Shown here piece after piece: positions 53,985 through 61,558 of a stretch of DNA of 64,000 nt; within the stretch, counting starts at the first letter, position 1; each line of letters begins with the position of its first letter. Source of the stretch: UBA1181 sp045639525 (GTDB lineage Bacteria > Bacteroidota > Bacteroidia > Bacteroidales > Paludibacteraceae). The position numbers and the translations under genes are program-made. The notes under the pieces were generated by a model. That model ran no database searches and was not told where the DNA came from. It worked only from the letters and a program-made list of their open reading frames with translations. The stretch lies in contig JAZUDI010000024.1 in assembly GCA_045639525.1 (NCBI GenBank), forward strand, positions 1 through 64,000, written 5' to 3'.

Positions 53985-54005
53985 AGGCTCCCTTAAAATA
54001 CCTTT

Positions 54006-54962
54006 TTAAAACACCTCTTTGGCGATCGCCTTCACACTCTTCGCTGTTGACATCGTGTAGAAGTGGATGTTCGGAACATTCTTCGCGATCAACTCTTTCG
54101 CCTGCATGGTACACCATTCGATACCGACTTGCACCGCGTCATCGTTATTCTTGCATTTGCGGAGTGCTGACGCCAACTCGTCGGGAAGGTCCACATGGAA
54201 TGTTTTCGGCAAAATCGTTTGTTGCTTGATGCTTGTAATGGGCTTCAGTCCTGGAACGATCGGCACTGTAATGCCCTCTGTTCTGCATCGGTCCACAAAA
54301 TCGAAGTATTTTTGGTTGTCGAAGAACATTTGGGTGACGATGTAGTCTGCACCGTTCTCCACCTTCTTCTTTAACCAGTAAATGTCTGAATTGAAATTGG
54401 GTGCCTCCTCGTGTTTTTCAGGGTAACCTGCCACACCGTAGGAGAATTTGACCTTCATCTCTTGCTTCTGCTTGGTGCCGTCCACGAAGAATCCCTGGTT
54501 GTATTGGTTGATCTGCTCCTGCAATTCAAGTGCGTGGGCGTATCCCTCTTCGCTTGGCATCAACCCATTTTCCACCTTCGCCCTGTCCCCGCGGAGCAAG
54601 AGCAAATCATGGATGCCTAAGAAATCGAGGTCAATCAAAACATATTCGGTCTCCTCTTTGGAAAATCCGCTGCAAAGGATGTGCGGAACCACCTCAATGT
54701 TGTATTTGGTCTTGATGGCGGCTGCGATAGCAACGGTTCCTGGGCGTTGACGCACCCGCTCACATTGATACAATCCATTACCCGCATCCTTGTAAACCAA
54801 TTGACTGCGGTGGGTGGTGATGTCGATGTACTTCGGATCGAACGCCCGAAGTTGGTCGATCGTATCGTAGATGGCCTCGATACCATTGCCCTTCAATGGG
54901 GGCAATATCTCGATTGAAAAGGCGGTCTTGTTCTTATTTAGAATTAAATCCTTTACGCTCAT
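54006..54962 (-). CDS. metF: 5,10-methylenetetrahydrofolate reductase MetF
   Basis: MetF reduces methylenetetrahydrofolate to 5-methyl-THF for methionine synthesis, using FAD. The 318-residue protein begins AFSIEILPPLKGNG with the early glutamate, and includes YIDITTHRS, LLLRGDRAK and the FDNQKYFDFVDRC region. All are typical. It starts 3 nt downstream of ftsE. No SAM riboswitch is visible in the operon leader. Confidence 0.95.
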   Translation of the reverse strand: MSVKDLILNKNKTAFSIEILPPLKGNGIEAIYDTIDQLRAFDPKYIDITTHRSQLVYKDAGNGLYQCERVRQRPGTVAIAAAIKTKYNIEVVPHILCSGFSKEETEYVLIDLDFLGIHDLLLLRGDRAKVENGLMPSEEGYAHALELQEQINQYNQGFFVDGTKQKQEMKVKFSYGVAGYPEKHEEAPNFNSDIYWLKKKVENGADYIVTQMFFDNQKYFDFVDRCRTEGITVPIVPGLKPITSIKQQTILPKTFHVDLPDELASALRKCKNNDDAVQVGIEWCTMQAKELIAKNVPNIHFYTMSTAKSVKAIAKEVF

Positions 54963-54965
54963 ACA

Positions 54966-55661
54966 TTAATCTTCAAATAGTCTGTTGGACGCCACAGCGC
55001 CCTCAGTCATGTTGCCATTCTCGAAATGGAGGACTCTGGCGCCTGGCGTGCCTTCCGCGATCTGAGTCCTGTGGGTGGCCATGATCACCGCTGTCTTTTC
55101 GCTGGCGATCTGACGGAAGAGTTGCATCAACTCGTTTGCGGTGATAGGGTCCAAGTTGCCCGTAGGCTCGTCTGCCAAGATGATCTTAGGCTCGTTGAGC
55201 AGTGCCCTTGCGATGACGATGCGTTGTTGCTCTCCTCCTGAGAGTTCGTGTGGCATACGGTAACCTTTGTTGGTCATGCCCACATAGTTGAGCACTTCGG
55301 AGATTCGACTCTCGATCTCTCCTTTGGTGCGCTTGCCTGTCGCTTTGAGCACAAATTCGAGGTTGGCGTGGACATTTCTGTCCGATAATAGTTGGAAGTC
55401 TTGGAACACAATGCCTAACTGTCTTCTCAGCAAAGGAATCTGATTCATTTTCATCTCGCGGAGATTGAAGTCTAGAATCCTGGCCTCGCCGGATGCGATG
55501 ATGGCTTCGTAGTAAAGTGATTTGAGGAAAGTGGTCTTACCACTACCTACACGGCCCAACAGGAAGACGAGGTCACCTTCGTCCACGGTCAAACTGATAT
55601 CCTTTAGGACTGGTTGCTCTTGTCTGTTGACGCAAACCTTCTTGTATTCGATGACTGACAT
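54966..55661 (-). CDS. ftsE: cell division ATP-binding protein FtsE
   Basis: FtsE and the membrane protein FtsX control cell-wall hydrolases at the septum. The 231-residue ABC ATPase has Walker A GRVGSGKTT (about 37-45), signature LSGGEQQRI, Walker B KIILADEPTGNLD and the H-loop MATHRTQI. Family features such as FQDFQLLSDRNVHANLEFVL are clear. No ftsX is adjacent, so its partner must lie elsewhere. It lies 17 nt after hisI and 3 nt before metF in the same operon. Confidence 0.93.
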   Translation of the reverse strand: MSVIEYKKVCVNRQEQPVLKDISLTVDEGDLVFLLGRVGSGKTTFLKSLYYEAIIASGEARILDFNLREMKMNQIPLLRRQLGIVFQDFQLLSDRNVHANLEFVLKATGKRTKGEIESRISEVLNYVGMTNKGYRMPHELSGGEQQRIVIARALLNEPKIILADEPTGNLDPITANELMQLFRQIASEKTAVIMATHRTQIAEGTPGARVLHFENGNMTEGAVASNRLFED

Positions 55662-55678
55662 ACTATCTCTGTTATTCG

Positions 55679-56005
55679 TTATTTATTGATTTCTCCCCAG
55701 CAAGTGTCTGTGCCCGTGTGGCAGACTGGTCCGATAGGATGAACCTTCACCAAAAGGGTGTCGCGGTCGCAATCCTCTTTCATGGATACCAAATTAAGGA
55801 AGTGTCCGCTGGTTTCGCCCTTGGTCCACAAGCATTTGCGTGTGCGGCTGTAGAAAGTTACCTTGCCCGTTTCGATGGTCTTCTTGAGGGCCTCTTGGTT
55901 CATGTAACCCAACATTAAAACAACACGAGTGTCCGCGTCTTGCACGATGGCGGGAATCAAACCGCCGCATTTCTCGAAATCCAGTTTTTCTATTAATTCT
56001 TGCAT
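55679..56005 (-). CDS. hisI: phosphoribosyl-AMP cyclohydrolase, HisI domain only
   Basis: HisI opens the adenine ring of phosphoribosyl-AMP in histidine synthesis. The 108-residue protein has the zinc ligands C-x15-C-x6-C (CDRD..., PVCHTGTDTCWGE). It also carries the family run VVLMLGYMNQEALKKT, TFYSRTRKCLWTKGE and SGHF. In many Bacteroidales HisI is fused to the phosphoribosyl-ATP pyrophosphatase HisE (about 200 residues). Here the protein stops right after the HisI domain and no hisE lies in the window. The gene heads the operon with ftsE, metF, DUF4834 and gpmI, with its own -7 box at 56022-56029. Confidence 0.93.
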   Translation of the reverse strand: MQELIEKLDFEKCGGLIPAIVQDADTRVVLMLGYMNQEALKKTIETGKVTFYSRTRKCLWTKGETSGHFLNLVSMKEDCDRDTLLVKVHPIGPVCHTGTDTCWGEINK

Positions 56006-56021
56006 GCTATGAGAGTTTTTG

Positions 56022-56029
56022 CAAATATA
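56022..56029 (-). promoter_or_regulatory. -7 box for the hisI-ftsE-metF-gpmI operon
   Basis: Minus-strand TATATTTG, a perfect match, 17 nt before the hisI start codon at 56005. Confidence 0.6.
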
Positions 56030-56050
56030 GCAAATTTAATTAAGACTTAA

Positions 56051-56138
56051 GAATTAAGAGTTAAGAAACTTTAGTTCGACGTAGTCAATTAAGAGTTAAG
56101 AAGAAACGACAGTTCGATGAAGTCAATTAAGAGTTATA
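56051..56138. repeat. intergenic direct repeats of 36-38 bp
   Basis: Two and a partial third copy of a unit beginning AATTAAGAGTTAAGAA and containing AGTTCGA-x2-x-AGTC lie between hisI and the hydrolase gene. The copies differ at a few bases. Similar AATTAAGA runs lie in other gaps of this window (for example near 13023 and 37670), pointing to a dispersed intergenic repeat family. Confidence 0.6.
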
Positions 56139-56142
56139 TCAC

Positions 56143-56994
56143 TTATGACGCTGTTTCGCAAATAAACTTTCCGATTTCACGGATGACCGCGACGCGACGG
56201 CCCAACAATCCATGTTCTGTAGGTAATTCAATGCATCTTTGAACCGCTATACACGCCCTCTGGGAACGGTAAGCCTCGATTTGTTTCCATAGAGGGTGGA
56301 CCATCTCTTCGAGGGGAGAAACGGAGTCGTGAACGCCTGCAAAAGTTAGCAGGTTCCTCTCCTTCACTTGTTCAAAGGCGTTTGCGTGGCTGATTTGTTC
56401 CTTGTGTTGGACAACATCCTCGTATATGGCGTCGATGCCATCCGATTGCAGGATCTTTCCCTCTTGCAGCAAAGAGTGGAAATAGGCCTCTTTGTCTCCG
56501 TTTAAGTAGCGGGTGGGGTCGTAAGGGGTTAGCATGATGATCCCCTTTACCCAAGGCAATTGTCGTCCTGCATTGAGCGCTGAGGTGGCTCCCATGCTAT
56601 GCCCTAACAGATAGATTGCGGAGGAATCGACGTTGTATTGACGGGCAAAACTCTCCGAATGGGCATATTCCGCTAAGTTTTTTGCATCGTCTATACAGTT
56701 GGATATTAGATATTTACCTTGACTGCCCCATGCCCCTCTGTGGTGGGGCACAAGCACTACGCATCCCATGCGGCACAAGGCATGGCTGATATCGTCGTTT
56801 CTTGCGCTACCGGGAAATCCATGGAGCATGATGACGCAGGGGCGAGGCTCCTTCAAATTGGCTGTCGGCCACATGATTTCGCCATAGAGATGATTCCCTC
56901 CGCTGACAAAATCAAGTGTCGTATAGTCGGGCAATGCTTGGGGGGCCAATTGTTCCGGATCTTCGAAAAGAAGGTCCATGTTAAGTTTGGGCAT
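56143..56994 (-). CDS. alpha/beta hydrolase
   Basis: A 283-residue cytoplasmic hydrolase. The oxyanion region HGFPGSARND (about 55-64), the nucleophile elbow GHSMGATSAL (Ser about 132) and a C-terminal catalytic histidine candidate (about residue 265, in ELPTEHGLLGRR) fit a serine esterase/acyl-peptidase-like hydrolase. The substrate is unknown. It lies 100 nt downstream of the FeoB-associated gene on the same strand, and may share its transcript. Confidence 0.75.
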   Translation of the reverse strand: MPKLNMDLLFEDPEQLAPQALPDYTTLDFVSGGNHLYGEIMWPTANLKEPRPCVIMLHGFPGSARNDDISHALCRMGCVVLVPHHRGAWGSQGKYLISNCIDDAKNLAEYAHSESFARQYNVDSSAIYLLGHSMGATSALNAGRQLPWVKGIIMLTPYDPTRYLNGDKEAYFHSLLQEGKILQSDGIDAIYEDVVQHKEQISHANAFEQVKERNLLTFAGVHDSVSPLEEMVHPLWKQIEAYRSQRACIAVQRCIELPTEHGLLGRRVAVIREIGKFICETAS

Positions 56995-57094
56995 AATCTT
57001 TTGTTTTTGAATTATGCGGCGAATTTACAACAATTTAATAACCTACCAAAATGGTATGGTATTTGTTGCCGGAGAAACCTCCCGCAGTGCACAA

Positions 57095-57277
57095 TTATCC
57101 CTTGCATTTCCCTTCTAATGGGCAACCCGCACAATTCTTCTTGGAATGAGGTGCACCACATTCCTCCTTCCCGCAACCACAGCTCTTGCCTTGGGTGAAG
57201 AAGAGTCTCTTTATCGTCCAGGCCACAGCTGTGGCGATGATCAGGGCAACAATGATGCTTTGCGCAACCTCTCCCAT
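57095..57277 (-). CDS. FeoB-associated Cys-rich membrane protein
   Basis: A 60-residue protein: one transmembrane helix (about 6-24, QSIIVALIIATAVAWTIK) and a cysteine-rich tail with CGCG, C-x-APHS and CAGC-x-LEGKC. This is the small protein often encoded just after feoB, thought to help iron handling at the transporter, although its function has not been shown. It starts 16 nt after feoB. Confidence 0.85.
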   Translation of the reverse strand: MGEVAQSIIVALIIATAVAWTIKRLFFTQGKSCGCGKEECGAPHSKKNCAGCPLEGKCKG

Positions 57278-57293
57278 ACGCTATCTCATTGAA

Positions 57294-59765
57294 TTAGAAT
57301 AGACCGCCCACTTGATGGATGATGAAACTGATGATCCAAGCCACGGTTGTGGTGTAGAGGATAGAGAAGCCAGCCCATTTCCAGTTCGATTCTTTCCCGA
57401 TAGCGGTTACCGCCGCCATGCAAGGGAAGCAGAGCAAGACAAATATCATGAATCCGAAGGCTACCAAAGGTGTTAACGGCGTCTCTGGATCGTTAGCATG
57501 GTTTTGAAGGGCCGTTTTCAGACCATCCGAGTTTTCGTCCGCATTGAGGTCCGCATGGTAAAGGACACCCATGGAAGAGACAATGATCTCCTTGGCCGCC
57601 GCACCGGTGAGGATGCTGACGCCCATCTTCCAATTGAATCCCAATGGACGGACAGCTGGTTCGATGAATTTACCGATTTGACCCAAGTAGGAGTGTTCGC
57701 TTTGCGCTGCGGCACGGTCGATTTCGAGAGCGGCAAGTTGGCTCACCTTCGCCTCCTCCGTTAGGGAATCATTCTCCTCCACTAAGGAGATTTGCGCATC
57801 GATTCGTTCCGTCTCCTGGTTGTGGGTAGGGAAGTAGCTGAGCGCCCAGATGATGATGGAAGATACCAAGATCACTGAACCCATCTTTTTAAGGTATTGC
57901 ACCGCCTTTTCCCACATGTGGATCAATGTGTTTTTGGCCGTTGGAATCCTATAAGGTGGCAGTTCCATTACGAATTGCTCGGAGTTATCCTTGAACTTGG
58001 TCTTCTTTAATAGTAGGGCAGTCAAGATCGCCATGATAATACCCAATATATAGATACTAAGCAGTATCAACGCCTGGTTGGTTTCGAAAAAGGCGCTCAC
58101 GAAGAGTAGGTATACCGGTAGTCGCGCGGAGCAGGACATGAATGGAATCGCCATCATCGTGATGATACGGTCTTTGGGGTTCTCCAATGTGCGGGTTGCC
58201 ATAATGGCCGGTACGCCACAGCCAAAGCCTGTCAGCAAAGGAATGAATGATTTGCCGTGCAAACCCATTTTGTGCATCAATTTATCCATGATAAAGGCGG
58301 CGCGGGCCATGTAACCCGTGTCCTCCAATAGGGATATGAAGAAGAATAGTATCAGGATGTTCGGCAAAAATACGATGACGCCGCCCACACCCGCGATGAT
58401 GCCATCCACGATAAGGTCAGGCAGAATGCCAGTTCCCAAGAGGTTGCGCATTGCTTCTCCCAACCAGCCGACGATCGATTCGATCCAGCCTTGTGGATAG
58501 GCACCTACGATAAAGGTTGTCTCGAACATAAGCCAAAGGAAGAGGATCAGCACTGGAAAACCCAACCACTTGTTGGTGAGCACTTTGTCCAAGGCGTAGG
58601 CCAATTCGTTTTTCGCGTCGTTGCCTGTCTCTAAGGTCTCCGCCAAGGCTCCTCGTATAAATCCGTATTTGGCATTGGTGATGACGCTGACACAATCTTC
58701 ACTGTACTCCGCTTCTATCTTTTCCCTGCATTTTTGTGCCGTCTCTTTGATTTCGGAGATGTTGCCTATATGCTTCTCCAGATGTTTGAAAGTGGTCTGG
58801 TCGTTCTCCAAAAGTTTGATGGCCACGTAACGGAATGGAAAGTCTACGGCCGCTTCCGCATGTGAGGCCAATAGCGGTTTGATCTTTCCGATGGCCTCCT
58901 CAATTTCACTTCCATAGTTGATGTGGATGTGTTTGGTGATCTCATCCATCTCCTCGTAAACGGTGATGATGTGGTCCAATACGTGGTCAATACCTTCTCC
59001 TGTGCGGGAAATGGTAGGGGCGCAAGGGAAACCAAGCATTTGCTCCAATTGATTGACATCTAATTTGGCGCCTTTTCGATCCAACTCGTCATACATGTTG
59101 AGCGCCATCACCATACGGACATTCATATCAATCAATTGGGTGGTAAGGAAGAGGTTGCGTTCCAAGTTGGAAGCGTCCACGATGTTGAGGATCACATCCG
59201 GATGCTGTTCGGTGATGTATTCCCGCACATACAACTCCTCTGGCGAATATTCGGTGATGGAATAGGTGCCTGGAAGATCCACCAAATTGATGGTGTAGTC
59301 GTTTTTGTAGAAGGTACCCACTTTGGAGGAGACTGTGACGCCGCTGTAGTTGCCGACATGTTCGCGTAGGCCTGTCGCATGGTTGAAGAAGGAGGTTTTG
59401 CCGCAGTTGGGGTTTCCCACCAAGGCTACCGTGATCGTTTTAGTCTTCTCTTTGATGCGTTTTTGTACCTCTTCGGAAAGGGTGCCGTGGAAGTCGTTTC
59501 CCATGGATTTGCTCTCTTCCACACTGATCACCTCGATATGGCTTGCCTCGCTTCGTCTTAACGAAACATGGCTCTGCATGATTTTATATTCTATGGGATC
59601 TTGTAATGGCGCATTTTTCAGAACGGTGACTCTCTCTCCTTTGACGAATCCCATCTCCATTACCCGATGGCGGAATCCGCCGTGTCCGTTCACCTTTACT
59701 ATAACACATTCCAATCCTTCGGGAATGTCAGCCAGCGTCTTTTTATTTTCGTCGTTTGTCGTCAT
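57294..59765 (-). CDS. feoB: ferrous iron transporter, FeoA-FeoB fusion
   Basis: The 823-residue protein joins FeoA (SH3-like, about 8-80) to FeoB. The G domain (about 110-280) has GNPNCGKT (117-124), DLPG (TYSITEYSPEE follows) and NMYDELD. About eleven membrane segments include two Gate motifs (LLTGFGCGVPAIMATR, GxxAAKEIIVSS). Fe(II) uptake is powered or gated by GTP. The FeoAB fusion is usual in Bacteroidota. A -7 box (59815-59822) lies about 50 nt upstream. A hairpin and a possible small RNA occupy the leader region (59905-60131). Confidence 0.95.
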   Translation of the reverse strand: MTTNDENKKTLADIPEGLECVIVKVNGHGGFRHRVMEMGFVKGERVTVLKNAPLQDPIEYKIMQSHVSLRRSEASHIEVISVEESKSMGNDFHGTLSEEVQKRIKEKTKTITVALVGNPNCGKTSFFNHATGLREHVGNYSGVTVSSKVGTFYKNDYTINLVDLPGTYSITEYSPEELYVREYITEQHPDVILNIVDASNLERNLFLTTQLIDMNVRMVMALNMYDELDRKGAKLDVNQLEQMLGFPCAPTISRTGEGIDHVLDHIITVYEEMDEITKHIHINYGSEIEEAIGKIKPLLASHAEAAVDFPFRYVAIKLLENDQTTFKHLEKHIGNISEIKETAQKCREKIEAEYSEDCVSVITNAKYGFIRGALAETLETGNDAKNELAYALDKVLTNKWLGFPVLILFLWLMFETTFIVGAYPQGWIESIVGWLGEAMRNLLGTGILPDLIVDGIIAGVGGVIVFLPNILILFFFISLLEDTGYMARAAFIMDKLMHKMGLHGKSFIPLLTGFGCGVPAIMATRTLENPKDRIITMMAIPFMSCSARLPVYLLFVSAFFETNQALILLSIYILGIIMAILTALLLKKTKFKDNSEQFVMELPPYRIPTAKNTLIHMWEKAVQYLKKMGSVILVSSIIIWALSYFPTHNQETERIDAQISLVEENDSLTEEAKVSQLAALEIDRAAAQSEHSYLGQIGKFIEPAVRPLGFNWKMGVSILTGAAAKEIIVSSMGVLYHADLNADENSDGLKTALQNHANDPETPLTPLVAFGFMIFVLLCFPCMAAVTAIGKESNWKWAGFSILYTTTVAWIISFIIHQVGGLF

Positions 59766-59814
59766 AATATCCTGTGTGCGGTTTGTTTCCTTTCACATTT
59801 CATATTTCACATTG

Positions 59815-59822
59815 CAAAGTTA
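59815..59822 (-). promoter_or_regulatory. -7 box for feoAB
   Basis: Minus-strand TAACTTTG, a TAnnTTTG match, 50 nt before the feoAB start codon at 59765. A Fur-type palindrome is not obvious around it. Confidence 0.5.
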
Positions 59823-59904
59823 CTAATTTGGTTGCCATAGATAATCCCTATTAATGATAGTTTTTCTATCTTTTCATAATAATTAAATGGTATATGTCAT
59901 AAAA

Positions 59905-60131
59905 AGTAACAAAGCGGCCAAGAATTTCTTCGTGGTCGCTTTATTTACTTTTAGAAAACCTAATTAATATTGTTGCTTTAAGTGTGTGTGTCAGTTTTAA
60001 ACAGATAGCCGCCAGACGAATGTCCGACGGCTAATCAGTGTAAATTTTCATAATAGTTTTGTTTAGATTCTATGTTGCTTTTATGTGTGTTTCTAAATCT
60101 AAATCATTAACCGATACACCTCGTGTGTTTC
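59905..60131 (-). ncRNA. candidate small RNA or feoAB leader transcript
   Basis: This gap of 594 nt between the feoAB start and the divergent DUF5063 gene has no convincing ORF. It holds a TATCTTTG -7 box (60138-60145, minus strand), a mid hairpin (AGCCG at 60007-60011 pairing CGGCT at 60028-60032) and a strong 10 bp stem (59911-59920 with 59933-59942) followed on the minus strand by GTTACTTTTT. Promoter, structured body and terminator would define an RNA of about 220 nt. Alternatively it is a long feoAB leader with a terminator/attenuator. I do not recognise the sequence as 6S, tmRNA, SRP or a known riboswitch. Confidence 0.35.
59911..59942 (-). terminator. hairpin terminator upstream of feoAB
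   Basis: Stem of 10 bp (one G-U) with inner AGAA/TTCT pairs, followed on the minus strand after five bases by five Ts. It ends the candidate RNA before the nearer feoAB promoter. Confidence 0.5.
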
Positions 60132-60137
60132 GTTATT

Positions 60138-60145
60138 GCAAAGAT
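60138..60145 (-). promoter_or_regulatory. -7 box of the candidate small RNA
   Basis: Minus-strand TATCTTTG, a perfect match, about 370 nt upstream of feoAB and 215 nt upstream of the divergent DUF5063 gene. It is too far from feoAB to be its simple promoter. Confidence 0.45.
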
Positions 60146-60359
60146 ATATTTAGAAGAGGGTGATGTGGTAATAATTTTGTATCAAAAACATATAATTTTG
60201 TTGCAAACTCCGTTGAAATCGTTGTTTTTGCGTTTTTTGACACGGTGAATTCGATCGGAAGGAGAAAAAATGAACAAATAAATTTTGTGGATAAAAAAGG
60301 TGGGATATGCTTTCAATCTGTTATGAAAAATTGTAAATTCGCGAGAAAATGTAAGAGAT

Positions 60360-60953
60360 ATGAGCGTAAGTGAAGAGTATCCACAACATCCCGTGTATGA
60401 TAAAAACACGATAGAGTTCGTCACTGTGGCGGCGGAATATTGCTCTTTTGTGGAGCAATGCGCTGGTATGGGGGAACGGACCTTCTTGGATAAGATTTCC
60501 AAATTGCTGCCTCTTTTATATTTAAAGATGTCGCTCTTGCCTGAGTTGGACACCTATTCACTTTCGGAATTGAACACATACGTTTCAGAACGCCAATACG
60601 AGGCTGTTCGACAACAAATACAGAAAATCGTCGGTGCCCATGATGAGTATTTGGATGTCTTCATGGAGGATATGCGATACAGTGAAACCCCGATCGTTGC
60701 CCGTGTTTCCGAAAATTTAGCGGATGTTTACCAGCAATTGCGCGACATGATCGGAAACTTCCAGAGCGCCGATCTTGCGATTATGAACGATTCGCTGATC
60801 AGTTGTCAGGAGGAGTTCCAAGGCTATTGGGGACAATCGGCCTTGAATGCGTTGAAAGCGATTCATAATATACTATATAGTGATGTTGAAATGTCGGAAT
60901 CGGAGGATGACCTCAATGACGACGAGGGAATGGTGGATTTTTTTAATGATTGA
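60360..60953 (+). CDS. DUF5063 protein
   Basis: A 197-residue helical, acidic protein of the DUF5063 family of Bacteroidota (IEFVTVAAEYCSFVEQC, LLPLLYLKMSLLPEL, acidic C-terminal tail DDLNDDEG). No function is known. In this window it is coupled to an RNase D-like exonuclease: its stop overlaps a possible TTG start of the next frame, and the exonuclease ATG follows two bases after the stop. Co-expression suggests a shared RNA or DNA processing role, but this is only an inference. Confidence 0.85.
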   Translation: MSVSEEYPQHPVYDKNTIEFVTVAAEYCSFVEQCAGMGERTFLDKISKLLPLLYLKMSLLPELDTYSLSELNTYVSERQYEAVRQQIQKIVGAHDEYLDVFMEDMRYSETPIVARVSENLADVYQQLRDMIGNFQSADLAIMNDSLISCQEEFQGYWGQSALNALKAIHNILYSDVEMSESEDDLNDDEGMVDFFND

Positions 60954-60955
60954 GG

Positions 60956-61549
60956 ATGTTTAGACCAAAGATAGATAAAGAGGAGTTGGCTCAGTTGCAG
61001 GCTGCGCATTACGAGGGGACCATTCGGGTCGTCCAAAGTGATGCGGAGGCATTGAAGGCCGTCAGTTTCCTCTCGAAGCAGAAAATCTTGGGCTTTGATA
61101 CGGAGACGAAACCCTCCTTCGCCAAGGGCAAGAGCAATGCGGTCTGTCTGGTCCAACTATCCACGAATGATACCTGTTTCCTATTTAGACTAAGAGAAAA
61201 TAACTGCCTTGAAATTCTTAGACCCCTATTTGAGAACGAAAATATATTGAAGATCGGCCTCTCTTTGAAGGACGATTTCCGTGCGATTCGTAAGCAAGTG
61301 GAGTTCAATCCCGCTGGATTTGTCGAACTTCAAACTTATGTGAAGCCTTTCGGTATCGAGGACAACAGTCTCTCTAAAATTTTCGCGATCATCTTCAATA
61401 AGCGCATCTCCAAATCGCAGCGACTCACCAATTGGGAGGCTGATTTTCTGACGGAGAAGCAGAAGAGTTATGCGGCGTTGGACGCTTGGGCCACGTTGCG
61501 AATTTACGAGGAGTTGGAAAGACAAAAGGATAATATCATTATTAAATAA
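60956..61549 (+). CDS. RNase D-like 3'-5' exonuclease
   Basis: This 197-residue DEDDy exonuclease has GFDTETKPSF (D, E; about 46-55), KIGLSLKDDFRAIRK (D) and the final YAALDAWATLRIYEEL (Y-x3-D). All metal ligands and the tyrosine are present. It is a single domain without HRDC repeats, so it is shorter than RNase D and probably a stand-alone exonuclease. I prefer the ATG at 60956 over an in-frame TTG at 60950 that overlaps the previous stop. The PurF-like gene follows 9 nt later. Confidence 0.9.
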   Translation: MFRPKIDKEELAQLQAAHYEGTIRVVQSDAEALKAVSFLSKQKILGFDTETKPSFAKGKSNAVCLVQLSTNDTCFLFRLRENNCLEILRPLFENENILKIGLSLKDDFRAIRKQVEFNPAGFVELQTYVKPFGIEDNSLSKIFAIIFNKRISKSQRLTNWEADFLTEKQKSYAALDAWATLRIYEELERQKDNIIIK

Positions 61550-61558
61550 TAAAACAAT

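Noticed and set aside
55000..55661. Missing ftsX as a sign of a broken division system
   Set aside because: In many Bacteroidota ftsE and ftsX are encoded apart, and absence from a 64 kb window is not informative.
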